DNA from: Alopecurus myosuroides
Taxonomy: Eukaryota; Streptophyta; Magnoliopsida; Poales; Poaceae
Assembly: GCA_028641055.1 (NCBI GenBank)
Contig: CM054062.1
Coordinates: forward strand, 275,833,349-275,897,348
DNA length: 64,000 nucleotides
Reading direction: 5' to 3'
The translations under genes were made by a program, and so were the position numbers. This document shows, piece by piece, positions 1 to 11,569 of this stretch; the first letter of the stretch is position 1; every line of letters begins with the position of its first letter. The notes under the pieces were generated by a model that made no database searches, was not told where the DNA came from, and saw only the letters and a program-made list of their open reading frames with translations.

Positions 1-211
1 TTTTTTTTTTGGTGACAACACAGAATCTGTTTTAGGACAGCAACTTCCCCAAATCTTACTTGCTCCCTATTAGAGGCTACTCTTGGCACAAAAACGAAAT
101 AAAAGGATAATGAGAGTTTGATACAGAGGTAACAAATTCCAATAATCAAAGAAAACAAAAGTAAACTGAAAGCAAAAGTTATAATGGGTTGTCTCCCAAA
201 AGCGCATTTCT

Positions 212-3037
212 TTAAAGCCTTTTAGATAGGCATGATAATTTGAGAAGATGCTCACATAAGAAATATGAATTGAAGCAGAAGAGAGCATCAAGAAACAAAT
301 ATAAAAAAAAATTAAGTCTAACCCACTTCCTATGCAAAAGAATCTTGTAAACAAACAAGTCATGAAAGCACAAAACATCAAGCATAGGAAAGCAAAACAA
401 GTGCAACTTCAAAATTTTCAACATAAAGAGGGGAAACTTAATATTGTTGAGATGCATAAAACTATGTTTCCCTCTCTCATAATAACTTTCAGTAGCATCA
501 TGAATAAAATTGACAATATAGCTATCATATAAAACATTCTTATCATGATCCACATGTATAAAAGAATTAATACTCTCCACATAAGCATAATCATTCTCAT
601 TAATAGTAGTGGGAGCAAATTCAACAAAATAGTTATCATTATTATTCTCATCACCATGGTCATCAAATATAGGAGGCATATTGTAATCATAATTAATTTT
701 TTCCTCAATAGTAGGTGGACTCAAAATATCATATTCATTATTGTAATCATCATAAAGAACTCGAACATGATAGACACGTTGTATATTAGGGAGATGGCTT
801 TAGGTAATCTGTCCATAACCATGACAAGTTTTATGAGGATAATTGTGATTATAGCCTATGTTATAGTATTATTTATAATAATTATCAAAGACTGGGGGCA
901 TAGTATCACCATTAGCAATAGAATAGTTATCTTCCAAAGTGTGTTCATTTGTAAACATATCATCATTTTTACTAGAAGGATTTTCAAACACATCGTCCAC
1001 AAGCTTAGAGCTTTCTATATCATAATTGGAAGTAACATGGCTAGTACTAATAGAACAACAATTATTAACATCATCATTTTTAGAATTGGTACCAAAGAGA
1101 TTTTCAATATCAAAAGTAGTGTGCTTTTCCCAATCATGATCACTATCATAAGTAACAGGCATAGGTTCATCATCGAGTTCAGACTCATCAGCAACAACTA
1201 TAATAGGAGCAACAGGCTTAGGGGAAGATACAATTACCTCTCTCCTTTTACTCCTCTTATTCTTATTCTTCTTCCCGTCTTTAGGAGGGAGGGGCTTGAA
1301 AGGAAGCTTCTCTACATACCCTAGTTTATTGTCAGAAACAATAGAAAAAACTTTGGAGGATTCCTCCTCTTCATTAATAAGAGCAAAACACATATTAGTC
1401 CTGTCATATTTTGGCAAAGTCTCATCTTTTATAATATTTTGTATGTAAGTATTTTAGTGGTAATTATTAACACAATAAAGATGACAACCATGCAGGATAC
1501 TATTCATACCAAAAGCACTCATATCTACCAAAGAAGTTTTTCTTGATAACTCTTCACACCCCAAAAATAATGTAAGTTCATCATGCTGATTAGGAGTGAT
1601 CATGTCATCACAATGCAAACTTGCAGTACTCATTGGATTTGAAAGACTATTATCATAACCTGAGCATTGAAAATTGAAATGGCCCACTTTATGGCAAAGT
1701 TCACAAATAAAAGGATAGAGGGCACACACATTTTTACCAAGATCATTTAGAGCCCTGTCTCACGTTCTAGTTTTTTCATCCTTGTGATGGATACAATATT
1801 ATTCTTTGATTTGATTATTTTCACAAGATATAAGTGCTCCACAAAAATTAACATGCTTATAAGAAATAGTACTTTAAGAAGTTTGAGCATGTGTATTGCA
1901 ATCATTAGTAACAATTTCATTTTTCATGCCAGTGTCTTTAAGGTTCATGATACATGTCCCAATTTTCTTTAGGAACATTGATATGAGAAGTAAAGGCTCT
2001 ACAGTAATCAACAATAATTTGAGGACGAAGACCATATTTAGCACTAAGCTCTTGAAATCAGCAGTTTCGCGAAAGACTTAATGCAATCATACTCATAGTT
2101 TATACCCGATTCTTTACCTTTGTCATTATCCCAATCTTTAGTATTGTTTTGAATTGTTTCAAGAAGATTCCACTTAGCTTCAACCTTCTTGCTTGTGAAA
2201 GAACCCTCTGAGCAGGCATCTTGATAATCCTTGCAATGTCCCGAAAGTCTTGCATAAAAATTAGTAACAATTATTTCCCCTAAGAAGCTCATGGTTAGGA
2301 CATTTGAGTATTAATATTTTCAGTCTCCCTCAAGCTTGAGCAATGCTTTCTCCATCACAAGGTTGAAAATCATAAATGTAATTCCTATCTAAATGCATTT
2401 CATGAGGAGGATAAAATTTAGAGTAAAATAGAGATTCAAGCTCCTTCCACTCCGAATGATGAGGATCATCTAGTAGCTCATACCACTCCCTTGCTTCGTC
2501 CTTTAAAGACAAAGAGAATAGCTTCCTCTTAACTTGATCCATTGAAATACCTACACACTTGAACAACTCGCATAATTCATGTATAAAGCGTAAATGATCA
2601 CCAGGTTGGACAGTTCCATCTCCAAAATAGCAGTTATTCATAACACATTCAACAAATTTCATAGGTATTGTAAAAGGAATACTTTTAGTAGGTGGTTAAA
2701 ATATCACAAGCATCATTAGGATTATCACATACGGGAGATAAAGTATCATCAGAGCAAATTTTCTCCTATAAAGCTGGGGAACTAAAAAGATCATTTTCAT
2801 AAAAACTAGCTTCCCCAAGCTTAGACTTTTCCATAGCATTAGAAATAATGCTGTTCAAAGAATTAATGCTAATAACATTTCTATCACTATTATGCAAACA
2901 AAAGTCCATAGGTTTGTTACTCTAAATTTTATCCTCTTGAGGACTACTTTTATAAAGTTCATGAATACTATTATGCAAATAACATTGCTATCACTATCAT
3001 GTTCTAATTCAAGATAAATATTATAAAGCTCTCTCAT
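212..3037 (-). pseudogene. Degenerate gag-like polyprotein of the gypsy-like element
   Basis: Minus-strand coding pieces follow one another as 3037-2855, 2662-2330, 2292-2044, 1729-1454, 1417-869 and 724-212, separated by stops and frameshifts. The 2662-2330 piece matches the retrotransposon gag fold, with landmarks FSLSLKDEAREWYELL, a W-K-E-LE helix and FYPPHEM. The 1729-1454 piece carries a CCHC zinc knuckle (CELCHKVGHFNFQC, spacing CX2CX4HX4C). The remainder is a long acidic, Asn/Asp-rich tail of unknown role. A nucleocapsid-type RNA-binding role is inferred from gag plus zinc knuckle. At least five frame breaks make it non-functional. The start at 3037 is the first methionine of the MRELYNIYLELEHD segment. 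Confidence 0.75.
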
Positions 3038-3262
3038 ATTTTATTGTTTTCCATTAAGCCTAAAGATAAAAACAAGGAACACGTAAAAATAAGCCTAACC
3101 AGTGAAAACAAAAACAAGAAACAAAAATATATAATTGCAGAATCTAAAGGAAACAACTTAGAGCACTCACACACTAGCAATAGTACTATAAAATAGCTTA
3201 GTAGCCAGAGGATGTGAGTACCTTTTACCTTACCTCCCCAACAATGGCGCCAGAAAATAGCT

Positions 3263-4636
3263 TGATATCTACGCACACTTCTATTCTGGTAGACAGTGTT
3301 GGGCCTCCAAGTGAGAGGTTTGTAGAACAACAGCAAGTTTCCCTTAAGTGGATCACCCAGGGTTTATCGAACTCAGGGAGATAGAGGTCAAAGATATCCC
3401 TATCAAGCAAAACTGTAATTACGGTACAAGAAGTCTCTTGTATCCCCAACACACCTAATACAATTGTCAGTTGTATAGATGCACTAGTTCGGCGAAGAGA
3501 TAGTAAAATACAAGTAATATGGATGATTATAAGTGATAATAGCAATCTGAAATAAAAATGGAAGCAAGCAAACATGTAGCAGAACTGGTTGTAAACGGTG
3601 TTTTAATGCTTAGAAACAATGCCTAGGGATCATACTTTCACTAGTGGACACTCTCAACAATAATAACATAATTGAATACATAAATATCTTCTCTTCACTA
3701 TGCTACTCCGAACCACTGTCCGGTTGGATAACAAACACCAATTATTGCGTAGGGCTACAAAAGCACGCCTTAGATTCGCATTCCAGGCAAACATAACAAT
3801 TTTATAGGGTCATCCAATCACAAAATATATAAATCATGATAAGCCACACACGGTGCACACACTGTCACCTTTACAACGTGGGACAAAGTGTCTACGGAGA
3901 TCCCAATAATAAAACCACTTGAGTAGCATAACAGATGAAGAGTAACATCTACTTATTCAACTAGATTACAAAGCTCATGATCACATAAAGATCACACCAT
4001 GGGAGTGAGAGATGAAACACATAGCTACCGGTAGAGCCCTCAGCCTTGGGGGAGAACTACTCCCTCCTCATCATGAGAGTCAGCAACGGCGATGAAGATG
4101 GTAGTGAAGTCGATGGAGATGGCTCCGGGGCACTTCCCCGTCCCGGCAGGGCGCCAAAACAGAGATTTCTGTCCCCCGAAACTTGTCGGCGATTGCGGCG
4201 GAGCTACGAAACTTTTCGTGGATGGAGGCGGGATGATTTAGGGTTTTAGCGTGGGGGGGGGGAATAAATAGGGGAAATGGCGACGTCGGTGGGTGCCTAG
4301 GGGGGCCACATCATGTGGTGGCGCGGCCAGGGGGCACGCCACCAGGTGGTGTGGCCACCTCGGTTCCCTCCTCCATCTCTTCTTTGGACTCCGTTGACGT
4401 GTCGGAAAAAATAGGACCCCAGGGTTTCGTTTCGTCCAATTCCAAGAATATTTCCAGAATAACTTTTCTGAAACCCAAAACAGCAGAAAACAGGAACTGA
4501 CACTGTGGCATCTTGTCAATAGATTAGTCCATGAAAACATCTGGAAAATGAATGAAAACATGTGGAAAACATAACGGCATAGGATAGAAAACAAGCAAGG
4601 AGCATCGAAAATTATAGATACGTTTGAGACGTATCA
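3263..4636 (-). repeat. 5' LTR (1374 bp) of the minus-strand gypsy-like element
   Basis: The outer end on the minus strand reads TGATACGTCTCAAACGTATC and the inner end (plus strand) begins TGATATCTACG, giving a 5-bp terminal inverted repeat TGATA/TATCA and TG...CA termini. The PBS-like TGGCGCC lies immediately inside. A decayed stretch with the same middle sequence (GGGGAATAAATAGGGGAAATGG followed by GC-rich GGCCAGGGGG) recurs near 39280-39500. Confidence 0.85.
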
Positions 4637-5173
4637 GGGGGCACTGGTAGGCCGCCCGCGCTCGGTCTCCAGTCATCGGGGAGGCGCATGTCCGGAGGTA
4701 CCTTGTAGCCTGCCGTATAGAGGGACCGGTCTTCTTTGTTGTGTGCTCTGCAGATGGTGATGGGGTTTGTAAGGGGGTGATAGGGTGGCGGAAAGGTCGC
4801 GGGGAAGCTACGCCGGTGCACCGCCATTACGCCTCCGCATAGTCGATTGGGATACTCCAGTCGGCAAGTTCATGCGGTGGCGGCATTAACACGCGCGGGA
4901 ACCGAGGAGGACGAAACTCTCTCTCTCCCCGATAGGGCGGGTCCACGCGACGGGAAAATGTGTGGGACTCGTTTTCGCGCCCTTTCCCTTCAACTGGCGC
5001 CCCCAAATGAACCCCCCCCCGGCGCGCTGGGTTTGGCCTGGGTACATCGACTCTAATTTTTTCCCAAAGCAGCGCTATTTGGTCTTGTGGGGGCGCGAGT
5101 GGTCAGAATTTTTTGCGCCGACGAGATAAAAGGTGGCCTAGAGGGCTCTTGGGGGGGACGGCTCGAGATGCTC
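4637..5173 (-). mobile_element. PIF/Harbinger-type transposon fragment, 5' end
   Basis: On the minus strand the element begins GAGCATCTCGAGCC at 5173, next to a TAA (5174-5176), as expected for the 3-bp TWA target of Harbinger elements. It is cut off at 4636 by the gypsy LTR. A short reading frame starts at 4827 on the minus strand and contains VPPDMRLPDDWR and GGLPVPP. I do not recognise the protein. A similarly built element end (GAGCATCTCC next to TTA, then a short open frame ending in PCPP) is at 56635-57269. Confidence 0.5.
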
Positions 5174-5176
5174 TAA

Positions 5177-5594
5177 CAACACACGTTTATCGAACTAGTA
5201 CAACTTATACATAGTGACAACTGACATGTCGTGATCATTCAATCATCAATGTTTCGGACTTGCGGATGTACGGCAAGTGTTTCTGCTCGTTTTTTCCTAC
5301 ACTACGGGTGTGTTTGGTAGCCCGCGCTAGCCCATAATAACTATCTACACTCATACAGGTTCACCCTAGCCAAGCTGAGCTCAGATTTTCTCACATGTTT
5401 GGTAGCTCGTGTTTGTTGAGACATGTTGTCTGTTGTTTGGTGGGTTGTACCGAGGCGGTCCAATTTTTTCACAGAAATCCCTGGATAAAAAAATGAAACA
5501 CAATTGGGTCTCTGTTTCCAAAATAAAATGCATTCGGGTCCCTACAAACGAAATAAAAAACAATCGGGTCTTGTAAAAACGCAATCAGGTTCCT
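5177..5594. other. Short non-coding stretch with a GGGTGTGTTTGGTAGCC end motif
   Basis: The motif GGGTGTGTTTGGTAG at about 5305 resembles terminal sequences of plant hAT-like or other TIR elements. An approximate inverted match (CTACCAAACAACC) lies at about 8451-8463. This may be an older transposon (about 5305-8463) into which the Harbinger element at 6185-8399 inserted. No target duplication was found, so the assignment is tentative. No coding sequence is visible. Confidence 0.3.
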
Positions 5595-5599
5595 GTCTG

Positions 5600-5925
5600 G
5601 GCCGTGGCGGAGCTTGGTGGCAACGCCGTCCTGCTGCGGTGCTCTTCCGTGCAGGCGAGTCAAGGCGAAGCTTGGTGCGAGCCGGAGGCAGAGCTTGGTG
5701 GCGAGGCCGGTCTGCGGCGGTGCTCGTCCATGTCGGCGCATCAAGGCGATGCTCTTCCATGCAGGCGCGTCAAGGCAGTGCTCGTCCGTGCCGGCGCGTC
5801 AAGGCAGTGCTCGTCCGTGCCGGCGCGTCAAGGCGGAGCTTAGTGGTGGGGCAAGTCCGTGCTAGCGCATCAAGGCAGAGCTTGGTGACGAGCCCGAGAC
5901 GAAGCTTGGAACGCGTCAAGGCAGT
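5600..5925. repeat. GC-rich minisatellite, 29-bp unit
   Basis: The unit is approximately GTGCTCGTCCGTGCCGGCGC plus GTCAAGGCA, 29 bp. Two adjacent copies near 5778 and 5807 are identical. Flanking copies are degenerate and mixed with a GGCGGAGCTTGGTGG variant. Because 29 is not a multiple of three, all frames stay open with rotating Arg/Ala/Ser/Gly-rich translation, which explains the long open frames here without implying a gene. Confidence 0.8.
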
Positions 5926-6184
5926 GCAGATCGAGGCGCAACCGGCATGCAGCTGTGCCGACAAGAGTAGGCGGCGGAGGCCGGCGGCGAGGAGGTGGGG
6001 ACGACGCTCGTTTGGGCGGAGGATGCAGAGGTCGACTGAGAGAGAGCGGGTTTGGGGGGGAATGAGGGGCGGGGCCGTTGACCATATGTTGGTTTCGGCA
6101 TGTGCGGGTGGGGGGATTTTCCGGGTGAGGTCAGCTCTACCGAGTAGCGAAGCTCGATTCCACCTTCTCTCGCGGGCAGGCTGA

Positions 6185-8399
6185 GAGCATGACTAGTGGA
6201 ACCCTCAAAACCCCAAACCCTAAAAAATAACTGCATTTCACGGGTTGAAACGAAAAAATACCAAAGAATAGAACACCTAAACCACTAAACCTCTAATTTT
6301 TTTGCAGATTGGAGGAGGGGTTTCCCTCCCAAGAAGTAAAAGTGAGGATTGGGGAGGCCAACCCCTCCCCAACCCGCACCCACTCGTTGCACGCGCGGGA
6401 GGAAAAAATCCCAGCCCCGCCCGCCTCCCGCCCGCCATGGAGGCGCCACCGCCCCCGGCCGCGGCCCCGCCCCCGCCCGCCGTCGCCCCGACCCCGCCCC
6501 CGCCCCCGTCGGCCACGACCGCGCAAGTGGCCGGCATGGTGGCCGCCACCCACGTCGGCGTGAAGAGGCGCCGGGTGGGGCAGCACCTCCTCGCCCCGGC
6601 TGCTGTCCACCCCGCCCTGGCCGCCGTCCACCTCGCCCCGCCCCCGCCAAAGGCTCGCCCGAAGAAGCCGTCCGCCGACCCGTAGGGTGCCAAGGCCGCC
6701 GCGGGAGCGGTCAAGACGAAGAGTAGCACATCCCGGAGGAAGCCTCCGCCCGCATCCGCCTCGGCCGCCTCCCCTCCGCCCATCGTGCACGAGGTGCTCG
6801 ACGGATGCCCACTCCGCCGACGTCGTTCTTGCATCTTCTCGAAGACGCGGAGGTGGACCTCGGGGCTCCTCCGCTCGAACCCTTTGGGTTTGGTGACCAC
6901 TTGGAGGAAGAAGGTGACGAGGAGGAGGAATGGGAAGATGACGAGGAGGTGGATGAGATAGAGGAGGCGGCGTTCGCCGCCGTTGCAAAACCCACCGTGC
7001 GCTCGACAAACTATAGCGAGGACGAAGATATTCTCTTGGTTCGTGCTTGGGAATGTGTGGGGTTGGATGCGAGCACCGGTACCGATCAAACCGGTAACGG
7101 TATTGGCAACACATAGAGGACGTCTATTACAAGATCAAGCCGAGGACCGGTGGGTTTTGCGCTCGTAGTTACCGGTCGCTTCAAGGCCGGTGGGAGTTGA
7201 TGAAGCCCCATTGTGCTCATTGGAGTGCGGCAATGGACCAAGTGATGGATGCACCGCCTAGTGGATCCGTGGAGAGTGACTATGTGAGTACATATGTGTG
7301 TTCTCGCATTTATTTTGGTTTCCTATGCTATTGTTTGTGTGTTTATCATGCTATTGGTGTGTTTGTAGGAGGGCATTGCCGAGTTGAGGTACAAGGAGAT
7401 GGCCGCTTCCAAAGGCAAGGCATTCCCATTTAATCATGTTTAGAAACTTCTCCAAACATATGAAAAGTGGAAGTTGAGAGATCAAGAGACCGCACCCAAG
7501 AAGTCGGCAATGCTTAGGATGGATGATAGTGATGAGGAGGGAAGGAACGAGCGTAAGCCCGAGGGAACTAAGAAGGCAAAGGAAAGGAAGGTGATGGAAG
7601 GAGAGGCAACAAGCATAAGAGAGAAGATGGAGCACATGATGAAGTCAAGAGAGACATTGACAATGAAAACATTGGAGACAAAGCTTCTTATCAAGGAGAA
7701 GAAGAAAGAGGTTAAGCTTGCACAAGTGCAAGCACGGCGTGAAGAGGCCATGCGCAAGACGGAGTTGGAGGATAGGATGATCAAGGTAAAAGAAGCAAAT
7801 GCATGGAAAGAACTCATGGCGGAAGATAAGGAGCACATGATGATGTCCAAGAAGGACATGGATGAAGACCAATTGGCGTGGTGGAAGGAGGCTAAGGAGG
7901 ACATCGCGGAGAGGAAGAGGATATTTTGTAGCGCGTCCTCTACTCTTCGAGGTACCACTCTGATGAGTGGTGGTGGCGATGGCGTGGTGGAGGACTCCGC
8001 CACCGACGGCATGAGTGGTGGTGTTTGATGGACGTGGAAGTGGTCTAGGAGATGGCGCCGATATGCAATTTCTTGGTGATGGTGCCAATGAGACGGTGAA
8101 GATGATGATTTTGTGATGTAAACTATTAAACCATGCATCAATGATTTCCATTTCCGTGTTTGTTTGAACGTTGTTTGAGTTTTCCTAGTGGTCATTGTGA
8201 TATGTCAATTGAGTGTTGGGTTTGAGGGTTGAGCCAAAGACTAGAACCCTCTAACCCTTAAAACTGGTTTGAGGGTTGGGTTTGAGGGTTCTAGTATTTG
8301 CCCCTGTTTTTCAACCCTTATAACTGTCAAAAAATGTCATTTTTCAACCCTTAAACTAGTTTGAGGGTTTGGGTTTTGAGGGTTCCACTAGTCATGCTC
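6185..8399 (+). mobile_element. Complete PIF/Harbinger-type element carrying only ORF1
   Basis: The terminal inverted repeats are near perfect over about 35 bp, beginning GAGCATGACTAGTGGAACCC at both ends and differing by one C in a run. They are flanked by TGA at 6182-6184 and 8400-8402, a 3-bp target duplication as in Harbinger elements. The 2.2-kb interior encodes an ORF1-type Myb/NAM-associated protein and has no DDE transposase. The 3' subterminal region is rich in TTGAGGGTTGGG-like repeats. The element would depend on a transposase supplied in trans. Confidence 0.85.
6437..8028 (+). pseudogene. Harbinger ORF1-like (Myb/SANT plus NAM-associated) protein, broken
   Basis: The reading frame starts at MEAPPPPAAAPPPP with a Pro/Ala-rich low-complexity region, followed by an acidic stretch. 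A Myb/trihelix-like domain follows, with NYSEDEDILLVRAWECVGLD, then YWQHIEDVYYKIKPR and SYRSLQGRWELMKPH. The C-terminal half is a Lys/Glu-rich coiled coil (7474-8028) typical of NAM-associated proteins, containing KWKLRDQE and KEDIAERKR. A GT-AG intron is visible at 7284-7368. The frame is broken by a TAG at 6683-6685, a shift near 6800, a shift near 7100 and a TAG at 7440-7442. ORF1 proteins of this family help the transposase bind DNA and enter the nucleus; that role is family knowledge and is not shown here. Confidence 0.75.
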
Positions 8400-8480
8400 T
8401 GAGAGCTCTTTTCGGGGTGAGTTGGGCAGTGCCCAGACCGGAAAACCGGCCTACCAAACAACCAAATTCTAAGAAATCTT

Positions 8481-9350
8481 AGGGCTTATTGAACTGGTCT
8501 GCTTAATCCATGTGCTACTAAAAAACTGAACAAGCACCCAAGAGCTTTCCGCCGCCAGGAAGAAAAGGAGCCGCCGCCTCCACCTCCGCCTCCTCCATAA
8601 GACGGTTCCCCCTCCTTCGGCCGGCCTCGCCGGCGTCAGGTTGGGTGGGGAACCCGATCTATGGATGGAGTTTTTCGTTAAACTATTGCTTTCAATAAAT
8701 TATTAGGGTTTGGTAGCCGTCTTCGATTGGGCCTCCGCGTCAATGGAGATGGCATCGTCTACAATAAGTGATCTTCGGCTCCTCGTTCGACGACGAGATC
8801 TCCTTCTCGACGCCTACCATTGTGCTGGAAGATTAAATTTCTCTAGGTATGGTCCTTCAGATCTTGCTTCGCCAGATCAGTTTCGGATCGTTTATTTTGG
8901 TTGTCGCGAGGACGATTGTCCTCGCAATATTTGTCCCGGCTGCTACGTCTTCGACGAAAGTGATTCGTACTCTCGGCTCCCAACGACGTTGACAAGGCTG
9001 TTCGGTTACTTTTCCCTGCAATACTGGTGTTGTTACTCTTGCCGATGGTGTTTGACTACTTCAATGGTTGCTTGCGTGCTCGCAGTCTTGGCATTGCGGC
9101 TCAAAATTAAAATTATGGGAGAACTTTCGTTGGTATTTACAGGTTTTTGGTTTGGTATCTATATCATTATTCTACGGCTGCCTTCAGGAAAGTACAAGAT
9201 TGTTCTCTGGAAGAAGAAAGGGTCTGAAGATCTCGAAGATTTGCTCGTCTTTTTTAGATTTTATTTTGTAATCGATGTAGTCGGCTAATGTATCTCTACC
9301 ATGTACTATTTGATACAATAAATATATATGGTATTGATTGTCAAAAAAAA
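8481..9350 (+). mobile_element. Non-LTR retro-insertion with poly(A) tail and 16-bp target duplication
   Basis: AATTCTAAGAAATCTT occurs at 8465-8480 and again at 9351-9366. The DNA between ends in TTGTC followed by a run of A's, the signature of target-primed reverse transcription. The 870-bp body begins with GC-rich sequence (CCGCCGCCTCCACCTCCGCC), has an open frame of 192 aa at 8710-9288 of no recognised family, and ends with an AT-rich 3' tail. It lacks endonuclease and reverse transcriptase domains, so it is a non-autonomous LINE derivative or a retrotransposed transcript. Which of the two is unresolved. Confidence 0.8.
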
Positions 9351-9617
9351 AATTCTAAGAAATCTTTGTTGGTGTGGAAATCGTTGGGTTGGCCCGTACT
9401 CAGTGCGCTGGAAAAACAGGGGGCACCTCTCAAGAACACTGAACAGGAACAGTGGAACACGAGGTAATTAATCGCACGGGGTAGAAAAGTTGGGCCATCA
9501 CTTTGTCCACAAAGGGATCGATCTCTCCCCGCTACCTTTCTACTCTCCTTCCGGGGGACACCGCTATAAAGCGGCAAAGAAAGTCGACGAATCCGGGTAG
9601 ATGATGAACACGACGCC

Positions 9618-9968
9618 ATGGACAAATTCGACCGGAGCTCGTCCTCGTCTCCGTCTTCTTCGCGTATGCTACCCGATCCTTCCGTTGACAAAGCTAGCTC
9701 GGCCGGCTTTCCTCTCCTTTCGTGGCTGCCGTTCAGCCATGTCACGCGGGTTCGAGGACTCGAGCAGGTTGCGTACGTCCACTTCATGACGTGCAGACGC
9801 CAGTTGGTAGAGAAAAAAGCATACAGTACATGCTACAAGTGCATAGTCTCTGAAGGAGTTGAACTCCTGAACGAATCCCCTCATCTGGTCAGAAAGCAGA
9901 GCGTCTCTCTCCCTTGCCTGGGATTTCAATCCTGTCTTTTGGGGAGCATCAGCAAAGGTAAGCACTGA
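9618..9968 (+). pseudogene. Small ORF in duplicated block A, diverged from its B counterpart
   Basis: An open frame of 116 codons begins MDKFDRSSSSSPSSS. The homologous ATG in copy B (50990) starts MDKLDQIDLVLVLVFF. The two DNA sequences align well, but a net 4-base loss and 1-base gain in copy A shift the frame between the start and the shared DPSVDKASSA segment. Shorter indels after it change the frame again. No family is recognised. If the block ever encoded a peptide, copy A no longer keeps it, and chance openness is an equal possibility. Confidence 0.25.
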
Positions 9969-10073
9969 TGAGTGATGAGAGACAAACTTTTACCACCACA
10001 GTTTAAATTACGATGTGGCTCAGTGTCTGCCGCGCGTTGGTACATATATATGTAGGAAGCGCCAAAAAGGCAG

Positions 10074-10079
10074 TATAAA
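10074..10079 (+). promoter_or_regulatory. TATAAA box candidate, block A
   Basis: The TATAAA in AGGCAGTATAAACGTG is conserved at 51522-51527 in copy B, with the flanking GCCAAAAAGG/GTCAAAAAGG also conserved. It could be the core promoter of a gene whose body is now separated by the Helitron insertions. No downstream coding sequence was identified, so the function is inferred only from the motif and its conservation. Confidence 0.3.
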
Positions 10080-11569
10080 CGTGGCTCATCCGTCGACACA
10101 GCCGAAATCAATCAAATCTCTACTATATAATAACCCTTGAGTTTCTCTTTCGTCCGTCGTGGTACGTCGTAGGTTGCTCTCGCTGGATAAGGTGACCTTC
10201 CTGCGTCGCGTAGTTTTATGTTTTATTACTCCCTTGAAAAACAGCAAGTCAACCCTCAATAACTTCCGTACGAAAGAAAAAAAATCCCTTTCCGGTGAGC
10301 ATGTGGGTTCTGTTCTCCTCCGGCCGGCAGCGCCCTGCCCCCTCCCCTGCAATCTGAGCCTCTCCAGTCTGTCACGCGGTCCTGCCTACCGGCGGCATCC
10401 TACCCCTCCCTACATCCCTCCCCTGCATCTCAGCCGGCGGCGCACTGCCCCGCCGCTGCAACCTGGCCACGCAGCACCCTGCCCCATAAGTGCATACCAA
10501 AACGGTGGCCGTAGACTGATTACCCGAGCGCCTCCCATAAGCGAGGAGGCGGCGCACTGCCCCTCCGCTGCAACCCAAGCGCGCGGCACCCTGCCTCGTA
10601 CCTACAGCCTAAAAAGGTGGGCGTCGACTGATGCCCCGAGCGCCTCCCGTCAGCGAGGAAGACGAGCCCGAAGGAAAGCTGTAGCTACCTCCACATCCCA
10701 CAGCCCCCATGCCTCTACGCTCTCCCATCCGCCTCTTCTTCCCAATCGGGGCGGAGGTGTTGGACGAGTCAGTTCTAGGGCTGCATTTAGGTTATTGAAG
10801 ATTTATTGTATTTTCTTCTATTTCACAGCTTCGTGTGAGTTTTTGATGGTTTGTGCCAAGTCCGGCGGAAATCTACAACCATGACAGTCTATGACCTCCT
10901 GAACCAAGAATATTAATTTGTTTCTGTCGGACAGCTCTTGTAACTGAAGTGGAAGCATTGGCAGTTCTTGACAAGGTAATATCCTCCGGTGACTGTTTGG
11001 TTGTGCTTTGTGCTCTGGTTTCTATTGTATAGTTTCTGTATATGAAGTCCCCTGGCCATCTAACTGATGCAATTCTACAAGACAAATAATATGGTACTGT
11101 ATAGTAAAAGAAATTCATGATGCAAAGATCCAGTGACCATCCATGAGATTAGTTCTGGTTGCACAATACCGAAAAGAAGAGGAAATGCAACATACTCGTA
11201 CAAACAAACAGATGGACACATTTGAACTGAGCCGAGGAGACGAGGGAGATGAGAGCATAAAAGGAGATATCCAGGGAGATAGTATCAAGTGTTTTTACCA
11301 AAAATCATTTCTAAAATCAGTGGAAACACAAGACGAAGTTGTTATTCTGGAATGTCTTACTACTGTCAGTGCTAACGATGAATAGAATGCCTTATCTGTT
11401 TTCGGCCAGCATTCTAAGCCCCATCTTCTATTTTGTAACTTGTAGGGGCCATTGTAGCATTTGATGTGAACTTTGGTTGCTGCAGCATGAAGCAACTGTA
11501 CTGCACCACAATGTATGAATTTGGTGGAAACCTCAATGGGCGTTATATCTCTGAGGCTCTAAGCCCATC

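Larger units (their letters stand above)
1..4636 (-). mobile_element. Gypsy-like LTR retrotransposon, 5' part, probably non-autonomous
   Basis: The element reads right to left. It has one LTR (3263-4636), then internal sequence starting with a primer-binding-like TGGCGCC motif near 3245-3251, and a degenerate gag-like reading frame from about 3037 down to 212. After the gag region comes AT-rich non-coding sequence, and no protease, reverse transcriptase or integrase is visible before the window edge. That arrangement suggests a non-autonomous family, but pol could lie outside the window. The second LTR is not present, so target duplications cannot be checked. The element interrupts a Harbinger-type transposon whose remaining end is at 4637-5173, so it is the younger of the two. 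The family name is not assigned; LTRs of this general type are common in wheat. Confidence 0.8.
9411..10116. repeat. Duplicated block, copy A, part 1
   Basis: This sequence matches 49424-51568 in direct orientation once the LINE fragment at 49515-50817 is removed. Shared landmarks are CACCTCTCAAGAACACTGAA, CACCGCTA.AAAGCGGCAAAG, GATCCTTCCGTTGACAAAGC, GAAGGAGTTGAACTCCTGAA and GTCGACACAGCCGAAATCAA. Part 2 of copy A resumes at 15153 after the two Helitrons. Confidence 0.9.

Noticed and set aside
545..1324. 259-codon plus-strand open frame
   Set aside because: It is antisense to the degenerate gag reading frame, has Ile-rich low-complexity translation and no domain.
5504..6184. 226-codon plus-strand open frame rich in Arg, Ala and Ser
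   Set aside because: It runs through the 29-bp minisatellite, where all frames stay open because of GC richness. It has no domain.
7474..8028. Independent host gene encoding a Lys/Glu-rich coiled-coil protein
   Set aside because: It is in continuity with the upstream Myb-like part across an in-frame stop and lies inside the inverted repeats, so it is the C-terminal part of the transposon ORF1.
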